A stretch of 64,000 nt of DNA. It comes from Nocardioides jiangsuensis. Lineage in GTDB: Bacteria; Actinomycetota; Actinomycetes; Propionibacteriales; Nocardioidaceae. The DNA lies in assembly GCF_019679455.1 (NCBI RefSeq), contig NZ_JAIEZQ010000003.1, positions 310,001 to 374,000 on the forward strand, given 5' to 3'. The notes beneath the pieces are model-generated. The model was given only the letters and a program-made list of their open reading frames with translations. It did not search any database and was not told where the DNA came from. Shown in pieces: positions 42,043 through 51,557 of the stretch (positions are counted from its first letter, which is position 1; the number at the start of each line of letters is the position of its first letter). The position numbers and the translations under genes are program-made.

Positions 42043-42076
42043 AGAAGGGCCCTCGCCGTACGACGGGGGCCCTTCT
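42043..42076 (-). terminator. Terminator of tRNA-His
   Basis: AGAAGGGCCC (42043-42052) and GGGCCCTTCT (42067-42076) form a 10-bp stem just past the tRNA 3' end on the minus strand. Confidence 0.6.
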
Positions 42077-42085
42077 CATCCTCGG

Positions 42086-42159
42086 GGTGAACGACGGGAC
42101 TTGAACCCGCGACTTCCTGGACCACAACCAGGTGCTCTACCAACTGAGCTACGCCCACC
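42086..42159 (-). tRNA. tRNA-His (GTG anticodon)
   Basis: Cloverleaf with acceptor GTGGGCG/CGTTCAC, plus the extra 5' G opposite C73 that marks bacterial tRNA-His. Anticodon loop contains GTG; T arm GGTTCAAG is present. CCA is not encoded. Confidence 0.93.
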
Positions 42160-42288
42160 ATGCCCGTGACCGTGAACAGTCACGTCGGCCCCTCTCGGCA
42201 TGCGCCGTGAGAAGCCGAAGCAGAGAAGAGTGTACCTGTTTCCGAGGGGTGCTCCCACCCGGGGGCCGGGCGGTGTCGCGGGGAGGTT

Positions 42289-42978
42289 CTAGGCGGTGGC
42301 CGGACCCGCGTCGGGCGTCGTGCCCGGCTCGGTCGCGGCCTCGCTCGGAGCCGCCTCCTCGGCCTTCCCGTTCGCGCCGGTGAGCGCGCCGCCGTGCTCG
42401 GTGGCCAAGGCGCGGGCCGCCTGCGAGTCGGGGCCCGGGGCGGGGACGAACACGGCCGCGCGGTAGTAGCGCAGCTCCTCGATGCTCTCCTGGATGTCGG
42501 CGAGCGCGCGGTGGTTGCCGGTCTTCGCGGGCGCGTTGAAGTAGGTCCGGGGGTACCAGCGGCGGGCGAGCTCCTTGATCGAGGAGACGTCGACGATCCG
42601 GTAGTGCAGGAAGCCCTCCAGGGTCCGCATGTCCCGCGCCAGGAACGCCCGGTCGGTGGCCACCGTGTTGCCGGCCAGCGGCGGCCGGCTGCCGTCGGCG
42701 CAGTGCTTCTTGATGTAGGCGAGCACCTGCTCCTCGGCCTCCTGCATGGTCACCCCGTTGTCGAGCTCCTCGAGCAGCCCGGACACGGTGTGCATGTTGC
42801 GCACGAAGTCGTCCATCTGGTCGAGCGCCTCCTGCGGAGGCTTGATGACGACATCGACCCCGTCGCCGATCACGTTCAGCTCGAAGTCGGTGACGAGGGC
42901 CGCGACCTCGATCAGCGCGTCGGCGCCGAGGTCGAGCCCGGTCATCTCACAGTCGATCCACACAAGACGGTCGTTCAC
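42289..42978 (-). CDS. orn: Oligoribonuclease
   Basis: 229 residues from GTG at 42978. The DEDDh exonuclease motifs are intact: WIDCEMTGLD (Asp9, Glu11), DRAFLARDM, and HRALADIQESI with the catalytic His and Asp. It degrades 2-5-nucleotide RNAs and pGpG. The core matches the ~180-residue family length; about 45 Ala/Glu/Thr/Pro-rich residues are added at the C-terminus, which is common in actinobacteria. Confidence 0.93.
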   Translation of the reverse strand: MNDRLVWIDCEMTGLDLGADALIEVAALVTDFELNVIGDGVDVVIKPPQEALDQMDDFVRNMHTVSGLLEELDNGVTMQEAEEQVLAYIKKHCADGSRPPLAGNTVATDRAFLARDMRTLEGFLHYRIVDVSSIKELARRWYPRTYFNAPAKTGNHRALADIQESIEELRYYRAAVFVPAPGPDSQAARALATEHGGALTGANGKAEEAAPSEAATEPGTTPDAGPATA

Positions 42979-43071
42979 GCCTAGCACCCTACTCACCGTG
43001 ACCAACGGCGCCCACGGCGGCAGCGACCTAGAGTGGTCGCCGTAGAGCACCCGTGGACGAGGACGGACTGC

Positions 43072-43566
43072 GTGACGACTGTCGAGACTGCGCCCGAGAC
43101 CCGTCGTGCCTGGCTGCCCTGGGTCGGGGTGTTCGCCCGCCTCCTGGTGGGTGGCGTGTGGATCGCCGCCGGGCTGCTCAAGATCCCCGACCCTGCCGAG
43201 AACGTCCGGGCGGTGCGCGCGTACCGGCTGCTCCCGGAGGCCGTCGTCCCCACCCTCGGCCACTCGCTGCCGTTCGTGGAGCTGCTGCTCGGGCTGTGCC
43301 TGGTCATCGGGCTGCTGGTCCGCGTGAACGCCGTCCTCTCCTGCCTGCTGCTGGTCGCCTTCGTCGTCGGGATCGCCTCCGCGTGGGCACGCGGCCTCCA
43401 GATCGAGTGCGGCTGCTTCGGCGGAGGTGGCGGGTCGGCCGCGAACGCGGCGGAGAAGTACCCCTGGGAGATCGCACGGGACTTTGGTCTCCTCTTGTCC
43501 TCGGCATGGCTGGTTTGGCGGCCGCGCAGCCCCTGGGCGCTGGACAATCGAGTACTACCTGAATGA
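43072..43566 (+). CDS. MauE/DoxX-like membrane protein
   Basis: 164 residues from GTG at 43072. Four hydrophobic segments (for example VGVFARLLVGGVWIAAGLL and LPFVELLLGLCLVIGLLV) and the motif IECGCFGGGG between the third and fourth, typical of MauE-like proteins. MauE supports disulfide formation in the periplasm in methylamine users. Here the next gene is a DsbA-like thioredoxin, so a disulfide-exchange pair is plausible. Confidence 0.82.
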   Translation: MTTVETAPETRRAWLPWVGVFARLLVGGVWIAAGLLKIPDPAENVRAVRAYRLLPEAVVPTLGHSLPFVELLLGLCLVIGLLVRVNAVLSCLLLVAFVVGIASAWARGLQIECGCFGGGGGSAANAAEKYPWEIARDFGLLLSSAWLVWRPRSPWALDNRVLPE

Positions 43567-43590
43567 ACCCGATTTCTTGCGAGCGCACCG

Positions 43591-44373
43591 ATGACCAAGA
43601 AGCAGTCCCGAGCCACCAAGCAGGCCCATGCGCAGCGCGCCGCGGAGCGTGCGGCGGCGATCCGCGCGGAGAGCGAGCGCAAGGAGCGGCGGCGCCGGAC
43701 CATCGTGGTCACCGCGGTCGTGATCGGCGTGCTCACCCTGGTCGTCGCGATCGCCACGATCGTGCAGTCCGGCCGCGACACCACGGGGGAGTCGGCCACC
43801 CCGCCCGCGGGCGTGGTCGACACCTACGGCCTGCCGCGCGGTTCCGACGGCGCACCGGTCACGGTGGAGATCTACGAGGACTTCATGTGCCCCTTCTGCG
43901 GTGACCTCGAGGCAGCGGCCACGGACATGCTCGTGGGGTACGTCGACGCCGGGGACGTGCAGGTGCAGTACAAGATGCTGTCCTTCCTCGACAGGGCCTC
44001 CGACGGCTCCGACTACTCCACGCGGGCGATGAACGCGGTCGGAGTGGTGCTCGACACCGCGGGGCCCGAGGCAGCGGTGCGGCTGCACGACCTGCTCTAC
44101 GAGAACCAGCCGGCCGAGGGCACTCCCGGCCTCGACGACGACCAGCTCGTCGCACTGGCGGTCGAGGCGGGCGCCGACGAGGAACAGGTGCGCGGCCCGA
44201 TCGAGGACCGGGCGTTCGAGGTTTGGGTGAAGAACGCCACCGACCAGGCGAACCAGGACGGGGCGACCTCGACGCCGTACGTCGTGGTGAACGACGAGCC
44301 GCTCGATCAGGTGCCGACCGAGCAGCTGGTGGCCGACCTGGAGGCGGCGATCGAGGCCGCGAAGGCCGAGTAA
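43591..44373 (+). CDS. Membrane-anchored DsbA-like thioredoxin-fold protein
   Basis: 260 residues. A basic leader and one membrane helix (~37-58) place the domain outside. The active site CPFC (Cys100, Cys103) lies in EIYEDFMCPFC, and the cis-Pro region is ATSTPYVVVN. The DsbA/DsbG-like insert is helical. It likely makes or isomerises disulfides in exported proteins, with the MauE-like protein (24 bases upstream) as partner. Confidence 0.85.
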   Translation: MTKKQSRATKQAHAQRAAERAAAIRAESERKERRRRTIVVTAVVIGVLTLVVAIATIVQSGRDTTGESATPPAGVVDTYGLPRGSDGAPVTVEIYEDFMCPFCGDLEAAATDMLVGYVDAGDVQVQYKMLSFLDRASDGSDYSTRAMNAVGVVLDTAGPEAAVRLHDLLYENQPAEGTPGLDDDQLVALAVEAGADEEQVRGPIEDRAFEVWVKNATDQANQDGATSTPYVVVNDEPLDQVPTEQLVADLEAAIEAAKAE

Positions 44374-44412
44374 CTAGACAGGTTTGCTCGACAATCCTCT
44401 AGAGTCTCCGGC

Positions 44413-45786
44413 ATGACCTCCCCGCAGTCCGGGCCCACCCGCGACCTCGTGCCGTTCCGCGACGCGGTGCGGACCTGGGGCGCGATCTCGCTGCAGACCT
44501 TCGGCGGTCCGGCGGGCCAGATCGCGGTCATGCAGCACACGCTGGTGGACCAGAAGCGGTGGATCGGCCAGCAACGGTTCCTGCACGCGCTCAACTTCTG
44601 CATGCTGCTGCCCGGGCCGGAGGCGCAGCAGCTCGCGATCTACACCGGCTGGCTGCTCAACGGCATCCGCGGCGGGCTGGTCGCGGGGATCCTCTTCGTG
44701 CTGCCCGGCGCCGCCGCGCTGCTCGCGCTCGCCGCGGTCTACGTGGCGTACGGCGACACGTTCCTCGTCTCGGCGATCTTCGCCGGGCTCAGCCCTGCCG
44801 TGGTGGCGATCGTGGTGCAGGCGGTGGTCCGGATCGGTCGCCGCGCCCTGCGGCACGGGATCCTGGTCGGCTTCGCGGTGGCGGCGTTCGTGATGCTGGC
44901 CGTGCTCGGCGTCCCGTTCCCCGTCGTCGTGCTCGGCGCCGGACTGCTCGGAGGGGCGCTGCACCTCCGGGTCCCGCACGCCTTCGACCCGCCGCAGGCC
45001 GGCGCTGAGACGGACACCGGTCCGCGTCCGGTGATCGCGGACGACACGCTGCACGAGGTGGTCCCGTCGTGGCGTCGGGCCCTGGTGGTCCTGGCGGTCG
45101 GGCTCACCCTCTGGGTCGTCCCGGTGGCGCTCGCCTGGGGACTCACCGGTCGCCACGGGGTTCTCACCGAGCAGGGGTTGTTCTTCTCCGGGACCGCGCT
45201 CGTCACGTTCGGTGGCGCCTACGCGGTGCTCGCCTACGTCGCGCAGCGCGCCGTCGAGGACTTCGCCTGGGTCACGCCGGGGGAGATGGTGCAGGGGCTC
45301 GCGCTGGCCGAGACCACTCCCGGGCCGCTGATCATGGTGGTGCAGTTCGTCGCGTTCCTCGGCGCCTACGGCCAGCCCGGCGGCCTCGACCCGTGGACGG
45401 CCGCCGTACTCGGGGCGCTGCTCACCACCTGGGTCACGTTCGTGCCCTGCTTCGTGCTGATCTTCCTCGGAGCGCCGTACGTCGAGCGGCTGCGGCGGAA
45501 CCGGTCGCTGTCCGCGGCGCTGACCGGGATCACCGCCGCGGTGGTCGGCGTGATCGCGAACCTGGCGCTCTACTTCGCGCTGCACACGTTCTTCGCGTCG
45601 AGCCGCGACGTGTCCTGGGGCGTGGTCGACCTCGAGGTGCCGGTCTGGTCGACGTTCCAGCCCGGCGCGGTCGCGATCGCCGTGGTCGCGGCGGTGCTGC
45701 TGTTCCGGCTGGCCTGGTCCGTGCCGCGGGTGCTGGTCGCCGGCGCGGTGCTCGGCGTCGCGCTCTCGCTCGCGGGGGTTGCCTGA
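44413..45786 (+). CDS. chrA: Chromate transporter (ChrA family)
   Basis: 457 residues in two homologous halves. FRDAVRTWGAISLQTFGGPA and then FCMLLPGPEAQQLAIYTGW are the signature of the first half. FSGTALVTFGGAYAVLAYV and LAETTPGPLIMVVQFVAF repeat it in the second. About ten to twelve membrane helices. ChrA exports chromate with the proton gradient. No regulator (ChrB) is next to it. A weak promoter-like AT patch precedes the start. Confidence 0.9.
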   Translation: MTSPQSGPTRDLVPFRDAVRTWGAISLQTFGGPAGQIAVMQHTLVDQKRWIGQQRFLHALNFCMLLPGPEAQQLAIYTGWLLNGIRGGLVAGILFVLPGAAALLALAAVYVAYGDTFLVSAIFAGLSPAVVAIVVQAVVRIGRRALRHGILVGFAVAAFVMLAVLGVPFPVVVLGAGLLGGALHLRVPHAFDPPQAGAETDTGPRPVIADDTLHEVVPSWRRALVVLAVGLTLWVVPVALAWGLTGRHGVLTEQGLFFSGTALVTFGGAYAVLAYVAQRAVEDFAWVTPGEMVQGLALAETTPGPLIMVVQFVAFLGAYGQPGGLDPWTAAVLGALLTTWVTFVPCFVLIFLGAPYVERLRRNRSLSAALTGITAAVVGVIANLALYFALHTFFASSRDVSWGVVDLEVPVWSTFQPGAVAIAVVAAVLLFRLAWSVPRVLVAGAVLGVALSLAGVA

Positions 45787-45829
45787 CCGGCTCGCGCGGT
45801 GGCCGTCCGGGTGGGCGGAGACACGGAAG

Positions 45830-45903
45830 CGCCCCCGGCAGGATTCGAACCTGCGACCAACAGATTAGAAGTCTGGCGCTCTATCCAGCTGAGCTACGGG
45901 GGC
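45830..45903 (-). tRNA. tRNA-Arg (TCT anticodon)
   Basis: 74 bases: acceptor GCCCCCG/CGGGGGC, D arm, anticodon loop CTTCTAA with TCT, T arm GCAGG-TTCGAAT-CCTGC. CCA is not encoded. Its 3' end faces the chrA gene. Confidence 0.94.
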
Positions 45904-46181
45904 GGGGGATCGGAACTTACATCGGACTCAAGATCGGGACTACATCCCTGGTGCGTCTAGTTCGTTGCTCGCACGATCCGGTGGCAAGTATGCCTGATCT
46001 GCCCGAAGTCCGCTGTCCGGCCGGGGTCCCGGTGCGCACACCGGAAGCGCGGTCCGAGCTCGCTGGTGTCGAGCATGGCCCTGAAGCGACGTCTGTCGGC
46101 GGCGGCGTTGGTCATGACTGGCGGCCAGCTGTCCTTTTCGAGCGGGCGACTTCGGTCGCCTGCCACGACAGACTGGTGAGC

Positions 46182-46655
46182 ATGGTCGAGACCCTTACCG
46201 GGAGTGCGAGCAGCAATGGGCTCGCCGACGCGGCGCAGCTACTGCACGACTTCAACGTGGAGTACCACGAGCCGGCGCCTCCGCCCGACGAGCTGGCGTC
46301 CCGATTGGCGGAGCTGATCGTGGGCGACCACGTCACGGTCCTGCTCACCCGCGCGCATGAGACCGGCGCACCGACCGGGGTCGCGGTCATGCGGGTGCAA
46401 CCGTCGGTGTGGAGCCGGGCCCAGGAGGCCTACCTGGCCGAGCTGTACGTCGTACCGAGCCGGCGGGGCCAGGGGTACGGTCGGGAGCTGATCACCGCGA
46501 CCCTGCGGGTCGCACGCGAGCGGGGTGCCGACTACGCATTCCTGGTCACGAGCGAGGACGACCGGCCTGCCCAACGCCTGTACGAGGCGGCCGGGTTTCG
46601 CCGAACCGAAGGCGAAGGCGGTCCGCTCATGCTGGCGTACGAGCGCGAGCTGTAA
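46182..46655 (+). CDS. GNAT-family N-acetyltransferase
   Basis: 157 residues from ATG 46182; the frame is open upstream but that part is not protein-like. The acetyl-CoA loop is VPSRRGQGYGRELI, preceded by AEAYLAELYV-like strand 4 (EAYLAELYV). The C-terminal ASxxAxRLYEAAGF pattern appears as PAQRLYEAAGF. The acceptor substrate is unknown. Confidence 0.85.
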   Translation: MVETLTGSASSNGLADAAQLLHDFNVEYHEPAPPPDELASRLAELIVGDHVTVLLTRAHETGAPTGVAVMRVQPSVWSRAQEAYLAELYVVPSRRGQGYGRELITATLRVARERGADYAFLVTSEDDRPAQRLYEAAGFRRTEGEGGPLMLAYEREL

Positions 46656-46723
46656 GTCACCTGCCCAAGGACGTGGCGACGGTGCTCGACCGAGACGCCT
46701 CGACGACGTACTAGTGTCCAGGC

Positions 46724-47278
46724 ATGAGCGAGGATCAACGGGTCAGCAGGAACGCTCAGGAGCCGGAGAAGACCGGGCCGGCGGGGGCAGAGCGCTGGGC
46801 CGCCTATCTCGACTGGCTACGCGAAGATCTGATCGAAGGCATCCTGTCGTTGCCTCCGCAGGAGCAGCGAAGATCACGCCTACCCAGCGACTGGTCTCCT
46901 ATCGAGCTGTTGAGCCACCTGGTGCACATGGAACAGCGCTGGTTCATCTGGGGCTTCCTCGGCGAACCGGTCGCCGAGCCGTGGGGGGACTGGAACGTTG
47001 CCGAACCCTGGAGAGCAAGCGGCGCCGACGATGGTCCGGACGCACGATGGGCCGTCGGCGATCACGTCACTGCCGAGCAGCTGGCCGCGCAGCTGCGCGC
47101 AGTGGGTGAGCGCACGCGGTCAGTCCTTCGTGACCACCCACTCGAGGCCCGCGCTCTGACGGGGGGACGCTTCACTGAAGATCCGCCCACGCTGGAGTGG
47201 ATCTGTTTCCACGTCTTGGCTGAGTACGCCCGGCACGCCGGCCAGTTCGACATCGTCGCGGAGCTCTCAAGCGCGTAG
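46724..47278 (+). CDS. DinB/DUF664-family protein
   Basis: 184 residues. SPIELLSHLVHMEQRWFIWG and HVLAEYARHAGQFDIVAEL give the three His of a DinB-type metal site. Actinobacterial relatives include mycothiol S-transferases. Similar in type to the gene at 21601-22155. A hairpin follows the stop. Confidence 0.8.
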   Translation: MSEDQRVSRNAQEPEKTGPAGAERWAAYLDWLREDLIEGILSLPPQEQRRSRLPSDWSPIELLSHLVHMEQRWFIWGFLGEPVAEPWGDWNVAEPWRASGADDGPDARWAVGDHVTAEQLAAQLRAVGERTRSVLRDHPLEARALTGGRFTEDPPTLEWICFHVLAEYARHAGQFDIVAELSSA

Positions 47279-47287
47279 CCGAACGAT

Positions 47288-47308
47288 CGACTGGACTCAC
47301 CCCAGTCG
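47288..47308. terminator. Putative bidirectional terminator
   Basis: CGACTGG and CCAGTCG form a 7-bp stem around a 7-base loop, 10 bases past the DinB-type stop and in the gap before the convergent LLM gene. Confidence 0.5.
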
Positions 47309-47434
47309 TCCGATGTGCGGACGCCTGCGCCGGACCGTCGCCGGCCATCGCCATCGCCAGCCCTGCCAGGACTGCCGCTGCCGAGCCACTCGCGACCGCC
47401 GTGTCGAAGCGGTCGCGCTCGCGGTGGTCGAAGG

Positions 47435-48325
47435 TCAGCCACGGCGATGTCGGGTGACCTGTTCGCGCACCGCGGGCGCCACTTCTGCCGCGAAGCGCTG
47501 CAGCTGGGGGACGGGATCCTCGGAAGGGCCGAACATGAATGTGTCCATTCCATGCTCGACCGCGAGCTCGGTGAGCTCGGCTACCCACTGTGCAATCCCG
47601 CCTTGGAGGAAGCCGCCCGTTCCATCGATCGCGCCCCACACGTTGTAGATCCGCGCGATCACGGCGGGGTCGCGGCCGGCAGCGACCGCGGCCTCATCGA
47701 TGCGCGCCTGCATGTCGGGAAGCCTGTCGGGCGTGGCCCATCCGCTCGAGGGCACCCAACCGTCGGCGGTTCGGCCGACCAGGGCGAGCGTTCGGCGGCC
47801 GCCGACTCCGAGCCAGATGCCGATCGGGTGCACCGGCGATGGCCCTGGCTTGACTCCGTCTAGCCGGTAGTAACGGCCGTCGAAGCGGACCGAGCGCTGG
47901 TCCGACCACATCAGGCGGATGACCTCGATGGCCTCGACGAGAGCGTCGACCGCCTCGCCCGGCGACCGCCGTGGTCCGCCCATGGCCTCGACCGCCTCCC
48001 AGAACGATCCCGTGCCGAGCCCGAGCTCGAATCGCCCGTCCGACAACACGTCCAGGCTGGCGGCCGACTTGGCCAGAACGGCGGGCGGACGAAGCGGCAG
48101 GTTCGCCACATCTGGGAAGACGGAGACGCGCTCGGTCTTCGCGAGCACGGTCGCCATCAGCATCCACGTGTCGAGGAAGCGCCGCTGATAGGGGTGGTCC
48201 TGGATGCCGACGTACTCCAGGTCCTCCTCGTCCGCGACTCGGGCCAGCGCAAGAACCTCATCCAGCTTCCCCGCTTCGGGCGTGGGAAAGACGCCGAATC
48301 GAAGTGGTCGCCCGTAGTCCGGCAT
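47435..48325 (-). CDS. LLM-class (F420-type) oxidoreductase
   Basis: 296 residues from ATG 48325 with GGAGGG upstream. A luciferase-like TIM barrel: FGVFPTPEAGKLDEV, EYVGIQDHPYQRRFLD, RFELGLGTGSFWEA, and GGRRTLALVGRTADGW with PSSGW. These match actinobacterial F420-dependent oxidoreductases, although FMN users cannot be excluded. Substrate unknown. Confidence 0.83.
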   Translation of the reverse strand: MPDYGRPLRFGVFPTPEAGKLDEVLALARVADEEDLEYVGIQDHPYQRRFLDTWMLMATVLAKTERVSVFPDVANLPLRPPAVLAKSAASLDVLSDGRFELGLGTGSFWEAVEAMGGPRRSPGEAVDALVEAIEVIRLMWSDQRSVRFDGRYYRLDGVKPGPSPVHPIGIWLGVGGRRTLALVGRTADGWVPSSGWATPDRLPDMQARIDEAAVAAGRDPAVIARIYNVWGAIDGTGGFLQGGIAQWVAELTELAVEHGMDTFMFGPSEDPVPQLQRFAAEVAPAVREQVTRHRRG

Positions 48326-48535
48326 CAGCCCTCCCGGAGTGCAAGGTTGCCTCCCGCGCCGCGAAGACGAAGGATCCCTCGCAGAGCACGCTACGGGGCT
48401 CTCGGACCTCCGGCCAGATCGCACGAGACGGCGGGTCGTGAGCGCCCGTCATGGCGCCTGTAGGGCCTCACCGCGTCGTCGTCCGCCGGCTGAGCCCACT
48501 CGGTGTCCATCACGAGCGCGATCGCTTCAGGCTGG

Positions 48536-49849
48536 TCACGCCAGGAACTTGTCGGCCTCAGCCAGAGCTTCGCCCACGATGGCTAGCCCGGTGGCGGCCT
48601 CACTGTCCTTCACGTTGAGCGGTGGGGCGACATGGATGCGGTTGCCCAGGACGAGCGGGACCAGACCGTGGCCGAGACACGCCTTGGTGAACGCAGCCAT
48701 CGGTGCATTCGCCTCGCCAGTGGCACCTACCGGGACCAGCGGCTCCTTGGTCTGGCGGTCACGCACCAGCTCGACGGTCCACAGTGCACCGATGCCACGG
48801 ACATCCCCGATGCAGGGGTGGTTCTCGGCAAGCTTCGTGAGTCCGGGTCCGAGGATGTCCGTGCCGAGCTGAGCGGCTGCCGCCACCGTGCCCTCGGAGT
48901 GCATGGCGCGGATGGCGCCGACGGCGGCCGCGCAGGCGAGCGGGTGTCCGCTGTAGGTCATCCCCGCCGGGTAGGGGCGGCGGGTGAACGTCTCGTAGAT
49001 CGCGTCGCCGACCAGCACCCCGCCTAGTGGCACGTACCCGGAGTTGACGCCCTTCGCGAACACGAGGAGGTCGGGGGCGACCCCGTCGTGGTCGACGCCG
49101 AACCACGCTCCGGTGCGGCCGAAACCGACGAGCACCTCGTCGGCGATGAGGACGATGCCATGGCGGGTGCACAGGTCCCGGACCCCTTGCAGATAACCGG
49201 CGGGCGGCACGATGACCCCCGAGCTGCCGATCACCGGTTCCAGGACCAGCGCGGAGACGGTCGACGGACCTTCGAGAAGAATCACCTGCTCCAGATGCGC
49301 CAACGCACGCCCGCACTCTTCCTCGGGCGTGCTCGACCCGAACGCCGAGCGGTACAGGAAGGGGCCGAAGAAGTGGACGACACCTGCAGCCCCGGTGTCC
49401 GAAGCCCAGCGGCGCGGGTCACCGGTGAGGTGGATCGAGGTCGTCGTGGAGCCGTGGTAAGAGCGGTAGGCGGCGAGCACCTTGGGCCGCCCGTTGTGCA
49501 GGCGCGCCATCCGTACCGCGTGCTCGATCGCCTCCGTACCTCCAGTGGTGAACAGCACGTGCCCGAGGCCCGCTGGGGCGACCTCGACGATCAGCTGTGC
49601 CGCTTCGCCGCGGACGTCCGAGGCATAACCGGGGGCAAGGGTGCACAGCCGGTCGGCTTGCTCCTTGACTGCCGCCACGATGCCTGGATGCTGGTGGCCG
49701 AGGTTGGTGAAGACCAGCTGTGAGCAGAAGTCCAGGTAGCGTCGACCGTCGGCGTCCATGACGTAGCTACCCGAGCCGCCGACGAAGGTCGGCACGCTGC
49801 GCGGCCCTTGCACCGACCAGGGGTGGAAGACCAGCTCGTCGAGATCCAT
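48536..49849 (-). CDS. Class III (omega-) aminotransferase, PLP-dependent
   Basis: 437 residues. PLP-binding features: TTGGTEAIEHAVRMAR, YRSYHGSTT, IADEVLVGFGRTG and the Schiff-base Lys in VFAKGVNSGYVPLGG. Relatives convert omega-amino acids, taurine or beta-alanine with pyruvate or 2-oxoglutarate. It follows the ACC deaminase gene by 97 bases on the same strand and may be co-transcribed. The substrate is not determined by sequence. Confidence 0.87.
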   Translation of the reverse strand: MDLDELVFHPWSVQGPRSVPTFVGGSGSYVMDADGRRYLDFCSQLVFTNLGHQHPGIVAAVKEQADRLCTLAPGYASDVRGEAAQLIVEVAPAGLGHVLFTTGGTEAIEHAVRMARLHNGRPKVLAAYRSYHGSTTTSIHLTGDPRRWASDTGAAGVVHFFGPFLYRSAFGSSTPEEECGRALAHLEQVILLEGPSTVSALVLEPVIGSSGVIVPPAGYLQGVRDLCTRHGIVLIADEVLVGFGRTGAWFGVDHDGVAPDLLVFAKGVNSGYVPLGGVLVGDAIYETFTRRPYPAGMTYSGHPLACAAAVGAIRAMHSEGTVAAAAQLGTDILGPGLTKLAENHPCIGDVRGIGALWTVELVRDRQTKEPLVPVGATGEANAPMAAFTKACLGHGLVPLVLGNRIHVAPPLNVKDSEAATGLAIVGEALAEADKFLA

Positions 49850-49946
49850 CGCGCACCTCGCTCACCTGATCGGACAGTCAACCCCCACTGTCCGGCTCGC
49901 ACGGGTGCATCACAAGATCAAACCTGAACCCGCTGCTGCCTCACGC

Positions 49947-50972
49947 TCACCTCGTGTCGAAGATGCTGCTGTAAGCGCTGAGGGCAGGCTGGCCGCCGAG
50001 GTGGGCGTACAGCACGGTGGAATCTGTGCCGACCTCACCGGACGTGACCAGGTCGATGAGGCCGGCCATGGACTTTCCCTCGTAGACCGGGTCGATGATC
50101 ATGGCTTCGAGACGGCCGGACAGCCGGATGGCTTCGACCGTCGACTCGACGGGAATGCCGTAGCGGTCGCCGGCCCAGCCCTCGAGCACGACCATCTCCT
50201 CGGCGCGCAGCTCGCGGCCGAGTCCGATCAGTTCGGCGGTGTGGCGGGCGATGCGACCGACCTGGTCCCGGGTCTTCTCGATGGTGGCGGAGGCGTCGAT
50301 CCCAAGCAGTCGTCGTGGTCGTCCGCCGGCCTCCTCCAGCGCGGCGAATCCGGCGATCATCCCGGCGTGCGTGGACCCGGTGACCGTGCACACGACGATG
50401 GTGTCGAAGAAGACGCCGAGCTGCTTCTCCTGCTCGGCCACCTCGTAGGCCCAGTTGACGAAGCCGAGTCCGCCGAGCCTGTGCTCGGAGGCGCCGGCGG
50501 GGATGGGATAGGGCTTGCCGCCGTGTGCTGTGACGTCGTCGAGGGCTTCCTGCCACGACTTGCGGATGCCGATGTCGAACCCGGCCGGGTCGAGCCTCAC
50601 GTCGGCGCCCATGATCCGCGACAGCAAGATGTTTCCGACCTTGTCGTAGCCAGGGTCATCCCAGTCGACCCAGCGCTCCTGCACGAGCCTGACCTTGAGC
50701 CCGAGCTTGGCGCCGACCGCGGCGACCTGACGGGTGTGGTTGGACTGGTAGCCGCCGATCGAGACGAGAGTGTCGGCACCGGAGGCGAGCACGTCGGGGA
50801 CGATGTACTCGAGCTTGCGTATCTTGTTGCCGCCGAAGGCGAGCCCGGAGCTGCAGTCCTCGCGCTTGGCCCAGATCTGGGCTCCGCCCAGGTGCCGGGT
50901 AAGTCGGTCGAGCTGGTGGACGGGGCTGGGCCCGAAGGTGAGCGGGTAGCGGTGGAAGTCCGTGATCGGCAT
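49947..50972 (-). CDS. acdS: 1-aminocyclopropane-1-carboxylate (ACC) deaminase
   Basis: 341 residues from ATG 50972, GAGGAGGA upstream; the usual family length. The PLP Lys is in [47 protein letters not shown] and [14 protein letters not shown] match AcdS closely. The discriminating Glu in VYEGKSM and Leu in YAHLGG, which separate true ACC deaminase from D-cysteine desulfhydrase, are both present. It splits ACC, the plant ethylene precursor, to 2-oxobutyrate and ammonia. No acdR-type regulator is adjacent. Confidence 0.9.
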   Translation of the reverse strand: MPITDFHRYPLTFGPSPVHQLDRLTRHLGGAQIWAKREDCSSGLAFGGNKIRKLEYIVPDVLASGADTLVSIGGYQSNHTRQVAAVGAKLGLKVRLVQERWVDWDDPGYDKVGNILLSRIMGADVRLDPAGFDIGIRKSWQEALDDVTAHGGKPYPIPAGASEHRLGGLGFVNWAYEVAEQEKQLGVFFDTIVVCTVTGSTHAGMIAGFAALEEAGGRPRRLLGIDASATIEKTRDQVGRIARHTAELIGLGRELRAEEMVVLEGWAGDRYGIPVESTVEAIRLSGRLEAMIIDPVYEGKSMAGLIDLVTSGEVGTDSTVLYAHLGGQPALSAYSSIFDTR

Positions 50973-51557
50973 GGTTCTCCTCCTCCTGCGCAGGCCGCGG
51001 GGCCAGCACACCAGCATCGACCATTCTCGTGGGTGACCCGGTGCCGGTCTACAGCGTCCGATGGTCGGCATCCAGCGGGCCCACGTCTTGCTGTTCGTCA
51101 GCCACCTCGGCATCGACGCCCCACACGCCTCCGAAGCCGGGCATGGACTCGCGCGCGTCGCGCGCGTGGCGAGTTCGTGGAGGGTCAGGCGCTCTCAGCC
51201 ACATGAGCGCGGCATCGCCTCGCTGGAAGCCCACGGTGAGTATCGCTGGCATTCCCGGGCATCCCCCGCCGCGGAGCATGCTCACGGCAGTCACTGCCCT
51301 GCAGGGATGACGCATGGGTGTAGGTAACGCGGTCCTGTTTCGCGCCCACGACTTCGACGCTCCGCCGCCGATTGCGCTCGAAGCCATGCAGCAGAGCGAC
51401 GCGGGTACGTCGTGACTCCACGGGGAGCGCCGCGACGAAGATGGGCTGAAGGCACTGTCCGGAGCGGGACCTAGTCCTCTCGGAGCCGCCCTCGCGACCG
51501 CACTAACGTGCACCCGAGGAGGACGTGCAGACGACTGTGCCCGGCGAGGAGACCAGC
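50973..51557. other. Intergenic stretch (585 bp) without a recognisable gene
   Basis: It lies between acdS (read leftward) and the PP2C gene (read rightward), so it must hold both promoters. Small open frames on both strands are not protein-like. An AcdR/Lrp-type regulator, often found here, is absent. Confidence 0.5.

Noticed and set aside
45904-46181. A long N-terminal extension of the acetyltransferase
   Set aside because: The frame is open but its composition is not protein-like; the GNAT fold is complete from ATG 46182.
51049-51513. A possible acdR-type regulator upstream of acdS
   Set aside because: No helix-turn-helix or Lrp-type pattern in any frame; the sequence looks noncoding.
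45830-51557. A second island at tRNA-Arg
   Set aside because: The accessory-looking genes lie on the 5' side of the tRNA, no integrase is present and I saw no repeat of the tRNA 3' end.
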